This document shows, in pieces, positions 17,667 through 24,856 of a DNA stretch of 45,487 nucleotides. A program made the translations under genes and the position numbers. Below the pieces are notes generated by a model, which saw only the letters and a list, made by a program, of their open reading frames with translations, did not search any database and had not been told where the DNA came from. The DNA is from Alphaproteobacteria bacterium (lineage in GTDB: Bacteria; Pseudomonadota; Alphaproteobacteria; Sphingomonadales; Kordiimonadaceae). The DNA is taken from positions 1 to 45,487 of the forward strand of contig JABXIV010000058.1 of the NCBI GenBank assembly GCA_013372925.1. The letters are read 5' to 3'. The number at the start of each line of letters is the position of its first letter. Position 1 is the stretch's first letter.

Positions 17667-18791
17667 TTACAATTCGTCGATCATTCTGTGCAGGGTATCC
17701 ATGCAGGCACGGCCAAGGTGGCGGCAGCGCTCAGGCGACCAACCGAAATCAGGATCTGGCAGGTCAGCATTATCCTTGAAAGGCATTTCAAGCGTCATGG
17801 CCAGGCAGCCATGGGTTTCTGCTACATAATTGGTGCAAATGGAAAGATCCGCCTTGCCAGGCTCGTCTTCGTCGTAACCGTGTTTGGTCTGGAAGTCAGG
17901 GGACAGTTTGGCCAGAATGTTCTGGAACATCTGGATCAAAGCCATTTGTTTGTCTTTCAGGCTTGGGATGCCCTCAAAGCCCGCAACGAAGTTATAGGGC
18001 AGTGCTTCGTCACCGTGCACGTCCAGATGGAAGTCGCAGCCTGTCTCTGCCATTTTTTCACGCACCAGATATACTTCCGGGCTGCGTTCCATTGTGGCGA
18101 CATTCCACTCGCGGTTCAGGTTTGCGCCTACGGCGTTGGTGCGTAGGTGCCCGCGCCTGGACCCATCCGGGTTCATGTTTGGCACAATATAGAAATGCGC
18201 TTTTTCAAGAAGCTTGCGCGCCACCGGGTTGTCCATATCCAGCAGATAATCCAGCGCGCCTTCCATCCACCATTCGGCCATGGTCTCGCCGGGGTGCTGG
18301 CGGGCCTGCAGCCAGATTTTTTTGCGGCCTTCTGGGCCGTATCCAAGTTCGATCAGGTCCATGTCCTGGCCGTCAAGTGTGTGGCCAAGGACGCTGGTGC
18401 GCACGAGCGGAGATTGTGCCACTTCTGCGATCAAGTCGGCATGGCGTTCCATGGAATAGGGGGCGAAATAGGCGAAATAGATGAAGTCCTGTTCCGGCAT
18501 GGCTTCCCAGCTCAGCATCTTGCCGTCATAGGCTGTGTCGATCCGGAACCAGGTTTCCCGGTCGTATGAGGCGCAGACCTTATAGTCGTCCCAGCCTTCA
18601 AGGTAGGCTGCTCCGCCTGCGTTTTCGATTGTGAACTTGCATTCAGTGTCCTGAACGCCGGAAACACGAAAATGAAACCACTGATAAAAATCAGATTGAT
18701 TGTCTTTGCGAATATTGAGGCGGATATCCGATGGGTTGTCGCCCTTGAGAACTTCAATGTTGCCGCTATCGAACTGGCTGGAAATAAGCAT
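17667..18791 (-). CDS. M14 family zinc carboxypeptidase, cytosolic (CCP/Nna1-like)
   Basis: A 374-residue zinc peptidase without a signal peptide. An N-terminal beta domain (about 1-125) of the kind found in cytosolic carboxypeptidases precedes the catalytic domain. RQHPGET supplies the zinc ligands His166 and Glu169, DVHGDE supplies His259, and TLEMPFKDN supplies the general base Glu335. NMNPDGSRRGHLRTN is the substrate-binding Arg region. Eukaryotic relatives remove glutamates from tubulin tails; bacterial members are poorly defined and may trim peptides or murein-derived chains. It is a single-gene unit: a terminator follows, and a 450-base gap with a candidate small RNA of opposite direction lies upstream. 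Confidence 0.9.
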   Translation of the reverse strand: MLISSQFDSGNIEVLKGDNPSDIRLNIRKDNQSDFYQWFHFRVSGVQDTECKFTIENAGGAAYLEGWDDYKVCASYDRETWFRIDTAYDGKMLSWEAMPEQDFIYFAYFAPYSMERHADLIAEVAQSPLVRTSVLGHTLDGQDMDLIELGYGPEGRKKIWLQARQHPGETMAEWWMEGALDYLLDMDNPVARKLLEKAHFYIVPNMNPDGSRRGHLRTNAVGANLNREWNVATMERSPEVYLVREKMAETGCDFHLDVHGDEALPYNFVAGFEGIPSLKDKQMALIQMFQNILAKLSPDFQTKHGYDEDEPGKADLSICTNYVAETHGCLAMTLEMPFKDNADLPDPDFGWSPERCRHLGRACMDTLHRMIDEL

Positions 18792-18918
18792 GGATCAGGT
18801 CTCTTTGTTCTTCTGGAATGTGTCCTTCAACCGATTGCCTACAGGCTGTTGGCGGGGCGGTCAATGGCGATTGAAGGGGCTGGACCAACAGGGGCAGCAA
18901 TACTGGCCTTTTATTCCC
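18792..18918. other. Gap upstream of the carboxypeptidase gene
   Basis: The first part of a 450-base intergenic region. It should hold the minus-strand promoter of the M14 peptidase gene. I see no gene here: plus-strand frames of about 98 codons (18672-18971 and 18700-18996) overlap the peptidase gene and the RNA candidate and have no coding character. The remaining parts of the gap are described as separate entries. Confidence 0.4.
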
Positions 18919-18947
18919 ATGACAAGACGGTCCCATTTTGGTATTAT
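18919..18947 (+). promoter_or_regulatory. Sigma-70-type promoter of the candidate small RNA
   Basis: ATGACA (18919-18924) and TATTAT (18942-18947) each match five of six consensus bases and are exactly 17 bases apart. This predicts a start near 18954. Confidence 0.55.
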
Positions 18948-18953
18948 GTATCT

Positions 18954-19044
18954 ACTGACGCACAGGCGTGAGCGGACTATCCCTGCTAACCAGTAGGGAA
19001 AATTTGGGGCGTCCCACCGGGCATGGGGGACGCCTCCATTTTTT
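18954..19044 (+). ncRNA. Candidate small RNA (about 90 nt)
   Basis: Downstream of the promoter, and with no open frame, come two hairpins. The first is TCCCTGCT-AACC-AGTAGGGA at 18980-18999, an eight-pair stem with one G-T wobble. The second is a GC-rich ten-pair stem at 19006-19015 with 19027-19036, followed by CATTTTTT. No plus-strand gene lies upstream for this terminator to serve, since the flanking peptidase gene reads the other way. A free-standing transcript is therefore the simplest explanation. I do not recognise it as 6S, tmRNA, SRP RNA or RNase P RNA. Alternatively it is a transcribed leader that attenuates rpmJ. Ends are estimates. Confidence 0.5.
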
Positions 19045-19101
19045 ATGGGCAGACTGTGGGGCGTTTCAGGCAAAAAGCCTGTGATACCGGAGTCTAAGCT
19101 A

Positions 19102-19130
19102 TTGACAGGTGGGGGTCTCATCATTATGTT
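19102..19130 (+). promoter_or_regulatory. Sigma-70-type promoter of rpmJ
   Basis: A perfect TTGACA (19102-19107) stands 17 bases before TATGTT (19125-19130). The predicted start near 19137 gives a leader of about 105 bases before the rpmJ ATG. The leader contains a GCCGCC-rich part but no open frame of note. Confidence 0.6.
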
Positions 19131-19241
19131 CCGCCGCCAATGGATTAGCGGAATGACGGATTCGTGGTTCCCACCCTGTGTGCCAAGTGCCGGCTGGCCA
19201 GGCAGGGAAAAGGTTTTAGCCGGTTTGTAGTGAGACGAACG

Positions 19242-19367
19242 ATGAAAATTCGTAACAGCTTGAAATCTTTGAAGAGCCGTCACCGCGATTGCCGCGTGAT
19301 TCGCCGCAAAGGCCGCATCTACGTGATCAACAAGACGCAGCGTCGCTTTAAAGCGCGTCAGGGCTAA
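19242..19367 (+). CDS. rpmJ: 50S ribosomal protein L36, zinc-free form
   Basis: A 41-residue basic protein of the large ribosomal subunit. [19 protein letters not shown], with [10 protein letters not shown] in the middle and the RFKARQG end, is the 41-residue alphaproteobacterial type. The zinc-binding form carries three Cys and one His; this one has a single Cys (Cys17), so it cannot bind zinc in the usual way. A longer frame opens at 19164, but the ATG at 19242 gives the standard protein. The gene stands alone, away from the ribosomal operons, behind its own promoter, as is usual for rpmJ in this class. Confidence 0.95.
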   Translation: MKIRNSLKSLKSRHRDCRVIRRKGRIYVINKTQRRFKARQG

Positions 19368-19461
19368 GCTTCTCGCTTCAGCCCGGTCTGGTTTGATCCA
19401 GTCTGATTGATTTAGCCGTGCACTCTGCTAGAGTTGCGCGGCTTTATCGTTTGGGGATTGT

Positions 19462-20076
19462 ATGACTGGTTTAGACAAAGCAGTACTCTTTGATATCGGC
19501 AATGTATTTGTCGAGTGGGATCCGCGCTTCCTGTACCAGAAGCTGATACCCGATTCGGCAGAGTTGGATAGATTTCTCAGTGATGTGGTTACGCTTGGCT
19601 GGCATACAGAGCATGACCGCGGTCGCCCTTTTGCCGAAGGTGTGCAAATCCTGTCTCGGAAATACCCAGAGTATGAAGACCTGATTCGCGCCTATGATGA
19701 ACGGTGGGATGAAACCATCGGTGATGTCATCCAGGGCACGGTTGACCTGCTGGAGCAGCTAACAGAGCAAGGTATGCGCTGTTATGGCCTGACGAACTTT
19801 TCGCAGGAAAAATGGCCACCCTTCTGCCGCCAGAATGCCTTTACGGACCTGTTTGAAGGGGTTGTGGTGTCTGGCGAGGAAAAGCTGGTGAAACCAGACC
19901 CACGCATCTTCCATGTGGCGGTGGAGCGTTTCGGCCTTGATCCAGAACATACGCTTTATATCGATGACCGGATCGACAATGTCCGGGCGTCAGAGCAATT
20001 GGGAATGATTGGCCACCATTTTAAAGGCGCAGACCAGCTTGAAGCCGACCTGCGCCATCATGGTTTTCTTTTGTAG
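19462..20076 (+). CDS. HAD-superfamily phosphatase (subfamily IA, YihX-like)
   Basis: A 204-residue cytoplasmic hydrolase. Motif I is LFDIGNVFVEWD with nucleophile Asp11; the DxGNV form matches YihX-type sugar-phosphate phosphatases rather than the commoner DxDGT. Motif II is the Thr in GLTNFS. Motif III is the Lys in KPDPRIF. Motif IV is YIDDRIDNV. A cap region lies between about residues 20 and 85. Substrates are probably small phosphorylated metabolites such as sugar phosphates. It follows rpmJ by 94 bases and ends 12 bases from the convergent pyruvate kinase gene. Confidence 0.85.
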   Translation: MTGLDKAVLFDIGNVFVEWDPRFLYQKLIPDSAELDRFLSDVVTLGWHTEHDRGRPFAEGVQILSRKYPEYEDLIRAYDERWDETIGDVIQGTVDLLEQLTEQGMRCYGLTNFSQEKWPPFCRQNAFTDLFEGVVVSGEEKLVKPDPRIFHVAVERFGLDPEHTLYIDDRIDNVRASEQLGMIGHHFKGADQLEADLRHHGFLL

Positions 20077-20088
20077 GCGGATTGCTCT

Positions 20089-21537
20089 TTAAAGCTCGTT
20101 GCCGCTGATCCAGGCGATGTGCAGCACGTTGGTGGCGCCCGGCGTACCAAAAGGAACACCTGCGGTTACCACAATCCGGTCTCCAGCCTGAACAAGACCA
20201 GCTCGGAGTGCCATGCGTTTGGCTTTGCCAACCATCTCTTCAAAGGCGCCCACATCTTTTGTCTTCACTGTATGCAGGCCCCACACGATCGACAGGCGTC
20301 GTGCTACGGCAAGCTTGGGGGTAAGCGTCAGGATCGGGGCGTCAGGCCGTTCCCGCGCAGCGCGCAGGGCCGTAGCGCCTGATGTGGTGAAGGTAACAAT
20401 CGCTTTTGCTTTCACGGTGCGGGCCACTTGGCGCGCGGCTGCCGTGATGGCATCTTCCGTGGTTGCATTCGGGTTGTTGCGTTCTTCTGCACCGCTCATG
20501 AAATAGCTTGGCTCATGTTCAACGCGCGATGCTACACGGTCCATTACCTGTACGGCTTCGATAGGATAGTCACCGACCGCAGACTCGGCAGACAGCATAA
20601 CTGCATCGGCGCCATCAAGCACGGCCGTTGCTACGTCTGAAACTTCTGCGCGGGTTGGTACGGGTGATTTGATCATACTTTCCAGCATTTGTGTGGCCAC
20701 GACCACAGGCTTGCCTGCCTGCCGGGCTGCGCGCACGATCTGTTTCTGGATGCCCGGTACATTTTCCAAGGGTTCTTCAACGCCCAAGTCGCCGCGCGCA
20801 ACCATCACACCATCTGCAAGTTCGATAATCTCATGCAAAGATTCTACGGCAGCAGGCTTTTCAATCTTGGCCATCACAGCAGCCTTCTTGCCGACGAGCT
20901 TTTTGGCTTCGGCCACATCTGCCGGGCGCTGCACGAAGGAAAGCGCAATCCAGTCCACGCCGCACTGCAGTGCAAAGGTAAGGTCACGCCGGTCTTTTTC
21001 TGTGAGAGCCGCCAGCGGCAGCACTGCGTTTGGCACGTTCACACCTTTGCGGTCAGAAAGAACGCCGCCAACGATTACCCGTGTGCGAGCCCGGCCTTCT
21101 TCAACGGCTTCCACCTCAAGGCGGATTTTGCCGTCATCCAGCAGGATATGGGTACCAACCTCCAGCGCATCGAAAATTTCTTTGTGAGGCAGATAAACGC
21201 GTTCGTCGGTGCCGGGCTGGTCCAGGAGATCCAGCTTGAACGGCTGTCCTTCCTTAAGCGTCACCTTGCCTTCTTCGAACAGGCCAATGCGAAGCTTTGG
21301 ACCCTGAAGGTCGGCAAGGATGGCGATCGGGTGGTTCAATTCCCGCTCAACTGCGCGAATGGTGTGAACCAGGGCTTCCTTGTCCTTGTGTTCGCCATGG
21401 CTCATGTTCAGACGGAATACATCTACGCCAGTCAGAAACAGTTTCTTGATGCGTTCATAGCTGCTGCTGGCAGGCCCCAAGGTGGCGACAATACGGGTCT
21501 TGCGCCCTCGTTGAATAGAAATCTGTTCGGAACTCAT
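20089..21537 (-). CDS. pyk: Pyruvate kinase
   Basis: A 482-residue glycolytic enzyme that transfers phosphate from phosphoenolpyruvate to ADP. RKTRIVATLGPAS opens the barrel, VFRLNMSHG carries the ATP and metal-binding residues, LADLQGPKLRIG is the PEP region, a B domain lies at about 75-170, and VMAKIEKPAAVE and DGVMVARGDLGVE are the family signature with catalytic Lys and metal-binding Glu/Asp. MLESMIKSPVPTRAEVSDVA follows. The C domain begins near 350. The length is standard for the bacterial type II enzyme. The gene is alone on the minus strand. Its promoter must lie in 21538-21720, shared with the divergent gene. Confidence 0.97.
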   Translation of the reverse strand: MSSEQISIQRGRKTRIVATLGPASSSYERIKKLFLTGVDVFRLNMSHGEHKDKEALVHTIRAVERELNHPIAILADLQGPKLRIGLFEEGKVTLKEGQPFKLDLLDQPGTDERVYLPHKEIFDALEVGTHILLDDGKIRLEVEAVEEGRARTRVIVGGVLSDRKGVNVPNAVLPLAALTEKDRRDLTFALQCGVDWIALSFVQRPADVAEAKKLVGKKAAVMAKIEKPAAVESLHEIIELADGVMVARGDLGVEEPLENVPGIQKQIVRAARQAGKPVVVATQMLESMIKSPVPTRAEVSDVATAVLDGADAVMLSAESAVGDYPIEAVQVMDRVASRVEHEPSYFMSGAEERNNPNATTEDAITAAARQVARTVKAKAIVTFTTSGATALRAARERPDAPILTLTPKLAVARRLSIVWGLHTVKTKDVGAFEEMVGKAKRMALRAGLVQAGDRIVVTAGVPFGTPGATNVLHIAWISGNEL

Positions 21538-21721
21538 GTTCTCTCCCGGACAAGAGCTTGGCGTGAAACCTGGGGCAAGGTATGCACGTGCTCAGTGGTT
21601 TGTTGACTAAAATGTTCAGATCGTTACTTTTCGGCGCACATGCTGCTTTATCGTGGTGTTCAGGTCCAGCTTTTTTGTAGGACTGTCACCCAAGTTTCAT
21701 ATGCGAACGTTGGTGTATCTT

Positions 21722-22492
21722 ATGTCGTCTTCCCCTGTCCAGCCAGAAATCCTCAACCCGGATGCCCGTACGGGGCTGATCATCCTGTGCGATCATGCGA
21801 CAAATTTCATTCCTGAAGGGTTCGATGATTTAGGGTTGGATGATGCGGTGCTTGGGCAACATATCGCCTATGATCTGGGTGCTGAGGCAGTGACGCGGAA
21901 GATGTGTGCAATGATGGGCGGCGCCGCTGTGCTGGCGCCCGTTTCGCGACTTTTGATCGATTGCAACCGCGAGCCAGACAGCCCCACATTGGTGCCGCGT
22001 ATCAGCGACGGTGTTGTAATCCCGGCGAATGCCGACCTGATGCCCGCAGCCGTTGAAGCCAGAAAGCGCGATTATTATACGCCTTTCCATGACGCCTGTG
22101 CTGGCCTTGTAGAAGCGCACCTAGAGGAAGGGATTGTGCCGATTGTGGTGGGCATGCACAGCTTCACACCCGAGATGGATGGTGAAAAACGCCCGTGGCA
22201 TGCAGGGTTTCTTTGGAACAAAGACCCGCGTTTGGCACAAGCGATGATCGGCATGATGGAGCGGGAAACCGATCTCGTGATCGGCGACAATCAGCCTTAT
22301 TCAGGTCGTCAGCTTTATTACACGATGCAGCGCCACGGTGCCGATCACGGATTGCCGCAAACGACAATTGAGATTAGGCAAGACCTTCTGGAAAAGCAGT
22401 CAATGGTGGATGAATGGGCTGCTTTGATGGCTGACATCCTTGACGAATGCATAACCCGTGACGACATAGCAGCAGTGAAATACTACTCATAA
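21722..22492 (+). CDS. N-formylglutamate amidohydrolase family protein
   Basis: A 256-residue hydrolase. The LIILCDHATNFIP start, LGQHIAYDLGAEAVTR, VSRLLIDCNR and VGMHSFTP blocks belong to the FGase family, which cleaves N-formylglutamate to glutamate and formate, the last step of one histidine degradation route. His, Asp and Glu in these blocks probably bind a metal. No other hut gene is present, so the substrate may differ. The frame is open from 21653. I choose the ATG at 21722 for the best fit to family length, though 21701 is also possible; neither has a strong ribosome site. DUF1244 follows after 11 bases, so the two are cotranscribed. Confidence 0.85.
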   Translation: MSSSPVQPEILNPDARTGLIILCDHATNFIPEGFDDLGLDDAVLGQHIAYDLGAEAVTRKMCAMMGGAAVLAPVSRLLIDCNREPDSPTLVPRISDGVVIPANADLMPAAVEARKRDYYTPFHDACAGLVEAHLEEGIVPIVVGMHSFTPEMDGEKRPWHAGFLWNKDPRLAQAMIGMMERETDLVIGDNQPYSGRQLYYTMQRHGADHGLPQTTIEIRQDLLEKQSMVDEWAALMADILDECITRDDIAAVKYYS

Positions 22493-22503
22493 GGAGAGAA
22501 AAA

Positions 22504-22827
22504 ATGACAGCGACAGACGACAAGACCACCGAAATTGAAGCAGCCGTTTTCCGGCGCCTGCTGGATCACCTGCGGACGCGTACCGACGTTCAGAACATTG
22601 ACCTGATGGGGTGGGGAGGCTTCTGCCGGAACTGCCTGTCGAACTGGTATGCAGAAGCCGCAGAGGAGCTTGGGGCGGATGTTGCCAAGGATGAAGCGCG
22701 CGAACGTATCTACGGCATGCCCTATGACGAATATAAAGAGAAATATCAAATGCCTGCAACGGATGAACAGATGCGGCGTATGGATATCAGTGTCGCTAAA
22801 AACAAGTTGGCGAAGGCAGAAGAGTAA
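22504..22827 (+). CDS. DUF1244 family protein
   Basis: A 107-residue small protein of DUF1244, a family of proteobacteria with known structure but no assigned function. The core LLDHLRTRTDVQNIDLMGWG and the GFCRNCLSNWY block, with two Cys two residues apart, are the signature. YGMPYDEYKEKYQ follows. It is helical and cytoplasmic. TAAGGAGAG gives a strong ribosome site, and the gap to the upstream hydrolase is only 11 bases. The Cys pair could bind a metal, but no other ligands are evident. Family recognition firm. Confidence 0.9.
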   Translation: MTATDDKTTEIEAAVFRRLLDHLRTRTDVQNIDLMGWGGFCRNCLSNWYAEAAEELGADVAKDEARERIYGMPYDEYKEKYQMPATDEQMRRMDISVAKNKLAKAEE

Positions 22828-22845
22828 AACACGATTGAACGGAGG

Positions 22846-22902
22846 CGGCGCGAGGGCTAAAGTGCGCGCCGAATCTAGGAGCCCGCTGGGGCAATGTATA
22901 AT
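22846..22902 (+). promoter_or_regulatory. Hairpin and -10 element before gapR
   Basis: CGGCGCG (22846-22852) and CGCGCCG (22865-22871) can form a seven-pair stem, without a T run. TATAAT, a perfect -10 box, lies at 22897-22902, 18 bases before the gapR start, but no -35 box is seen at the expected distance. This suggests a separate gapR promoter, perhaps activator-dependent. Confidence 0.45.
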
Positions 22903-22920
22903 TTCAGGGAGTAGGGCCAC

Positions 22921-23208
22921 ATGGTACAGGCTGGCGGCGTAGCAGGGGAACAGCTTCGTTCCTTTATCGAGCGGATCGAGCGCTTGGAAGAAGAGAAAAA
23001 AGGCATCGCGGAAGACATCAAGGAAGTTTACGCAGGCGCCAAGGCTGTCGGTTTCGATACCAAGGTGATGCGGAAGGTTATCGCTATCCGCAAAATGGAT
23101 CAGGCCGACCGGCAGGAGCAGGAAGCTCTTCTCGATGTGTATCTGCACGCGATTGAAGGTGGCCAACAGATTAGGCCAACAGCAGAAGTTGTTGCTGAAG
23201 AAGATTAA
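22921..23208 (+). CDS. gapR: Nucleoid-associated protein GapR (DUF2312)
   Basis: A 95-residue DNA-binding protein. [20 protein letters not shown] is the long helix of DUF2312, followed by [23 protein letters not shown], also near-diagnostic. In Caulobacter, GapR is an essential protein that encircles overtwisted DNA ahead of replication and transcription forks and stimulates topoisomerases. It acts on the nucleoid. The C-terminal 20 residues (after [12 protein letters not shown]) are acidic and specific to this lineage. GGGAGTAGGG lies just before the ATG, and a strong terminator follows the stop. Confidence 0.93.
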   Translation: MVQAGGVAGEQLRSFIERIERLEEEKKGIAEDIKEVYAGAKAVGFDTKVMRKVIAIRKMDQADRQEQEALLDVYLHAIEGGQQIRPTAEVVAEED

Positions 23209-23224
23209 CGCTGGCTTGATGATC

Positions 23225-23266
23225 AATGGGCTTGCCTTCAAGAGATGGAGGCAAGCCCATTATTCT
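23225..23266. terminator. Terminator between gapR and the flagellin locus
   Basis: AATGGGCTTGCCT pairs perfectly (13 bp) with AGGCAAGCCCATT around an 11-base loop, followed by ATTCTTT on the plus strand. It can serve both the gapR transcript and the convergent flagellin operon. Confidence 0.85.
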
Positions 23267-23286
23267 TTATAGGTTGAAAGCAGTGT

Positions 23287-24363
23287 TTAGCTTGCTTCGT
23301 CTGTGTTTGTAGCCATCAACCGTAGAATTTCAGCTTTGCCGCTTTCAATTTTGAAGCCTTTATTCATGTGCGCCTGCGTGGCGGTGAGGGCATGAAGGGT
23401 TTCAGCTTCACCTGCATTTGAGCTTGGCATGAAGGATAGCAAAGCTACTCGTTCCATGATTGAGTTCACAAGAGCTTCCATATTTGCAATATCGACATTG
23501 TGCTGCTGGAAGCTAGTGCGAGCCTCTTCTATCGCGTTTTTGGCAACTTCCACCGCTGCGCATACACCCTCATAGTCAGGCTGATCTGCAACGAGACATG
23601 CCTTGAGAGGAGACAGAGCACCAGCCCTTGTGCCTTGCAGGCTTACCGCCTCGATTTCCACATCATTGCCGGCAAGGATAGTCATCGTATTGCTATCAAA
23701 TTTCACAGGGAAATCAGGTAGTTCCTGATAGTTGGCCTTGAGTGCAGCTCCCAAAACAGCACAGATGGCTTTTGTTGTCCGTGTCCAGGCCATGTTTTGG
23801 GAAATAATCCTGCGGTCCTCACCCTTGCGGCGCATGGCAACGCGGATATATTTAATCGAAGAAATGGCCGTGCTTGGGTTATGGCCAGCCTCCACTGTGA
23901 TAGACACATTCCCTGTGTCTTTGTCTTTGCTGATTATGAAGGGACCGCTTTCCAAGCCTAAATTATGGCTGTAGGCAGTTTGCACAGACATAACTTTGGA
24001 AGAGCCCACCATGTCTGACTCTGTCAGAAACTGGAGGTCGTTGGTGCCTTTCAGCATGTTCACATCCTGAAACGACGATTCTTTTAGAATAGCATTCAGG
24101 CGTGCTACATAGCCGATGCCCAGTGGTGTGTTGGAGCCTTCTTTCTCCCGAGCAAGTTCTTGCTCTTTAATGTCTTCCAGTTGTTCTTCGACACAATCCA
24201 GTGCGCTCAGTGCGATGTTAATGGTGGCAGTTGCGCGCCAGAGATCATCGCTGATTTCCCGAAGATGGACGAGTTTCTCTGGGAAGCCTTTCAACTTCCC
24301 TGATTTTCTATCCGCAAGCTGGATCAAGTTAAAGTCATTGCTAACATTCAAGTTCGAAGTCAT
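23287..24363 (-). CDS. Degenerate flagellin-like protein, last gene of the flagellin operon
   Basis: A 358-residue protein without an obvious named family. By eye it follows the flagellin 1.2 kb upstream: MTSNLNVSNDFNLIQL matches MASINTNVSALKALTIL; EISDDLWRATATINIALSAL matches VVSDTLALAQSSLGTGVAAV; SSFQDVNMLKG matches AEFNGLNLLNG. Near the end, FQQHNVDIANMEALVNSIME matches the GSQQRRLDLQDNFISGLLDS stretch. About 26 residues that include the conserved SSKDNASTYAIAQGLRSD segment of true flagellins are missing. The terminal helix is reworked and seven residues longer. It overlaps flaF by 23 bases, so translation is coupled. It might be a minor filament part, a flagellin-mimicking regulator of FlaF or FlbT, or a decaying copy; the frame is intact. 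Inference, not a family hit. Confidence 0.6.
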   Translation of the reverse strand: MTSNLNVSNDFNLIQLADRKSGKLKGFPEKLVHLREISDDLWRATATINIALSALDCVEEQLEDIKEQELAREKEGSNTPLGIGYVARLNAILKESSFQDVNMLKGTNDLQFLTESDMVGSSKVMSVQTAYSHNLGLESGPFIISKDKDTGNVSITVEAGHNPSTAISSIKYIRVAMRRKGEDRRIISQNMAWTRTTKAICAVLGAALKANYQELPDFPVKFDSNTMTILAGNDVEIEAVSLQGTRAGALSPLKACLVADQPDYEGVCAAVEVAKNAIEEARTSFQQHNVDIANMEALVNSIMERVALLSFMPSSNAGEAETLHALTATQAHMNKGFKIESGKAEILRLMATNTDEAS

Positions 24364-24799
24364 CTTCTTTCTCCGTTAAGGAAGAGGGGTGAAGATTGCG
24401 ATTAGCAATATTCTGTTGCCCTGGAGCTTGTGCTGTGCCTTCAGGTCTCGCCTGCAATCCGGCGATGATATCCTTGTTCAGCAACACCAATGGTTCCACA
24501 TTCTTTCGGGTTTGAATCACCGTCTGCGTATGGCGATTTACCCAAATGGCCAGTGAAATCAGTCTAGCCCGTAGTTCAACCGGATAGGGGTGGTCATCTT
24601 CCGCTAGGGCGACCAGAAACTCGTTCCATATCTTCTGGTTTTTGGAAACTGCCTGATAGAATTGTTGAATATCGACATCCCCTTGAGATGTTCTTTCCAT
24701 CTCGGCGTTGATCCGGGTCAGAGCTTCCACTTCTTGAGAGCGACCGTCTTTCAGCGTCAGGCTGGCATTCTGATATGAACTAATTCCCCGTGCTAACAT
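24341..24799 (-). CDS. flaF: Flagellar biosynthesis regulator FlaF
   Basis: A 152-residue cytoplasmic protein. SSYQNAS near the start, then IQQFYQAVSKNQKIWNEFLVALAEDDHPYP and LRARLISLAIWVNRHTQTV are typical of FlaF, an alphaproteobacterial helper required for flagellin synthesis or secretion and acting opposite FlbT. The C-terminal 40 residues are longer than usual and end in an acidic tail. The first ATG is at 24808; the ATG at 24799 is better spaced from GAGGA and is preferred. Upstream is a flagellin gene (58 bases); downstream is the degenerate flagellin, with overlapping codons. No flbT gene is in the window. Confidence 0.85.
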   Translation of the reverse strand: MLARGISSYQNASLTLKDGRSQEVEALTRINAEMERTSQGDVDIQQFYQAVSKNQKIWNEFLVALAEDDHPYPVELRARLISLAIWVNRHTQTVIQTRKNVEPLVLLNKDIIAGLQARPEGTAQAPGQQNIANRNLHPSSLTEKEDDFELEC

Positions 24800-24856
24800 T
24801 GTCCTCATTCCTCATTAACTAATAATATGTGAGTTGATGTGGTAGAAACGCTGGCC

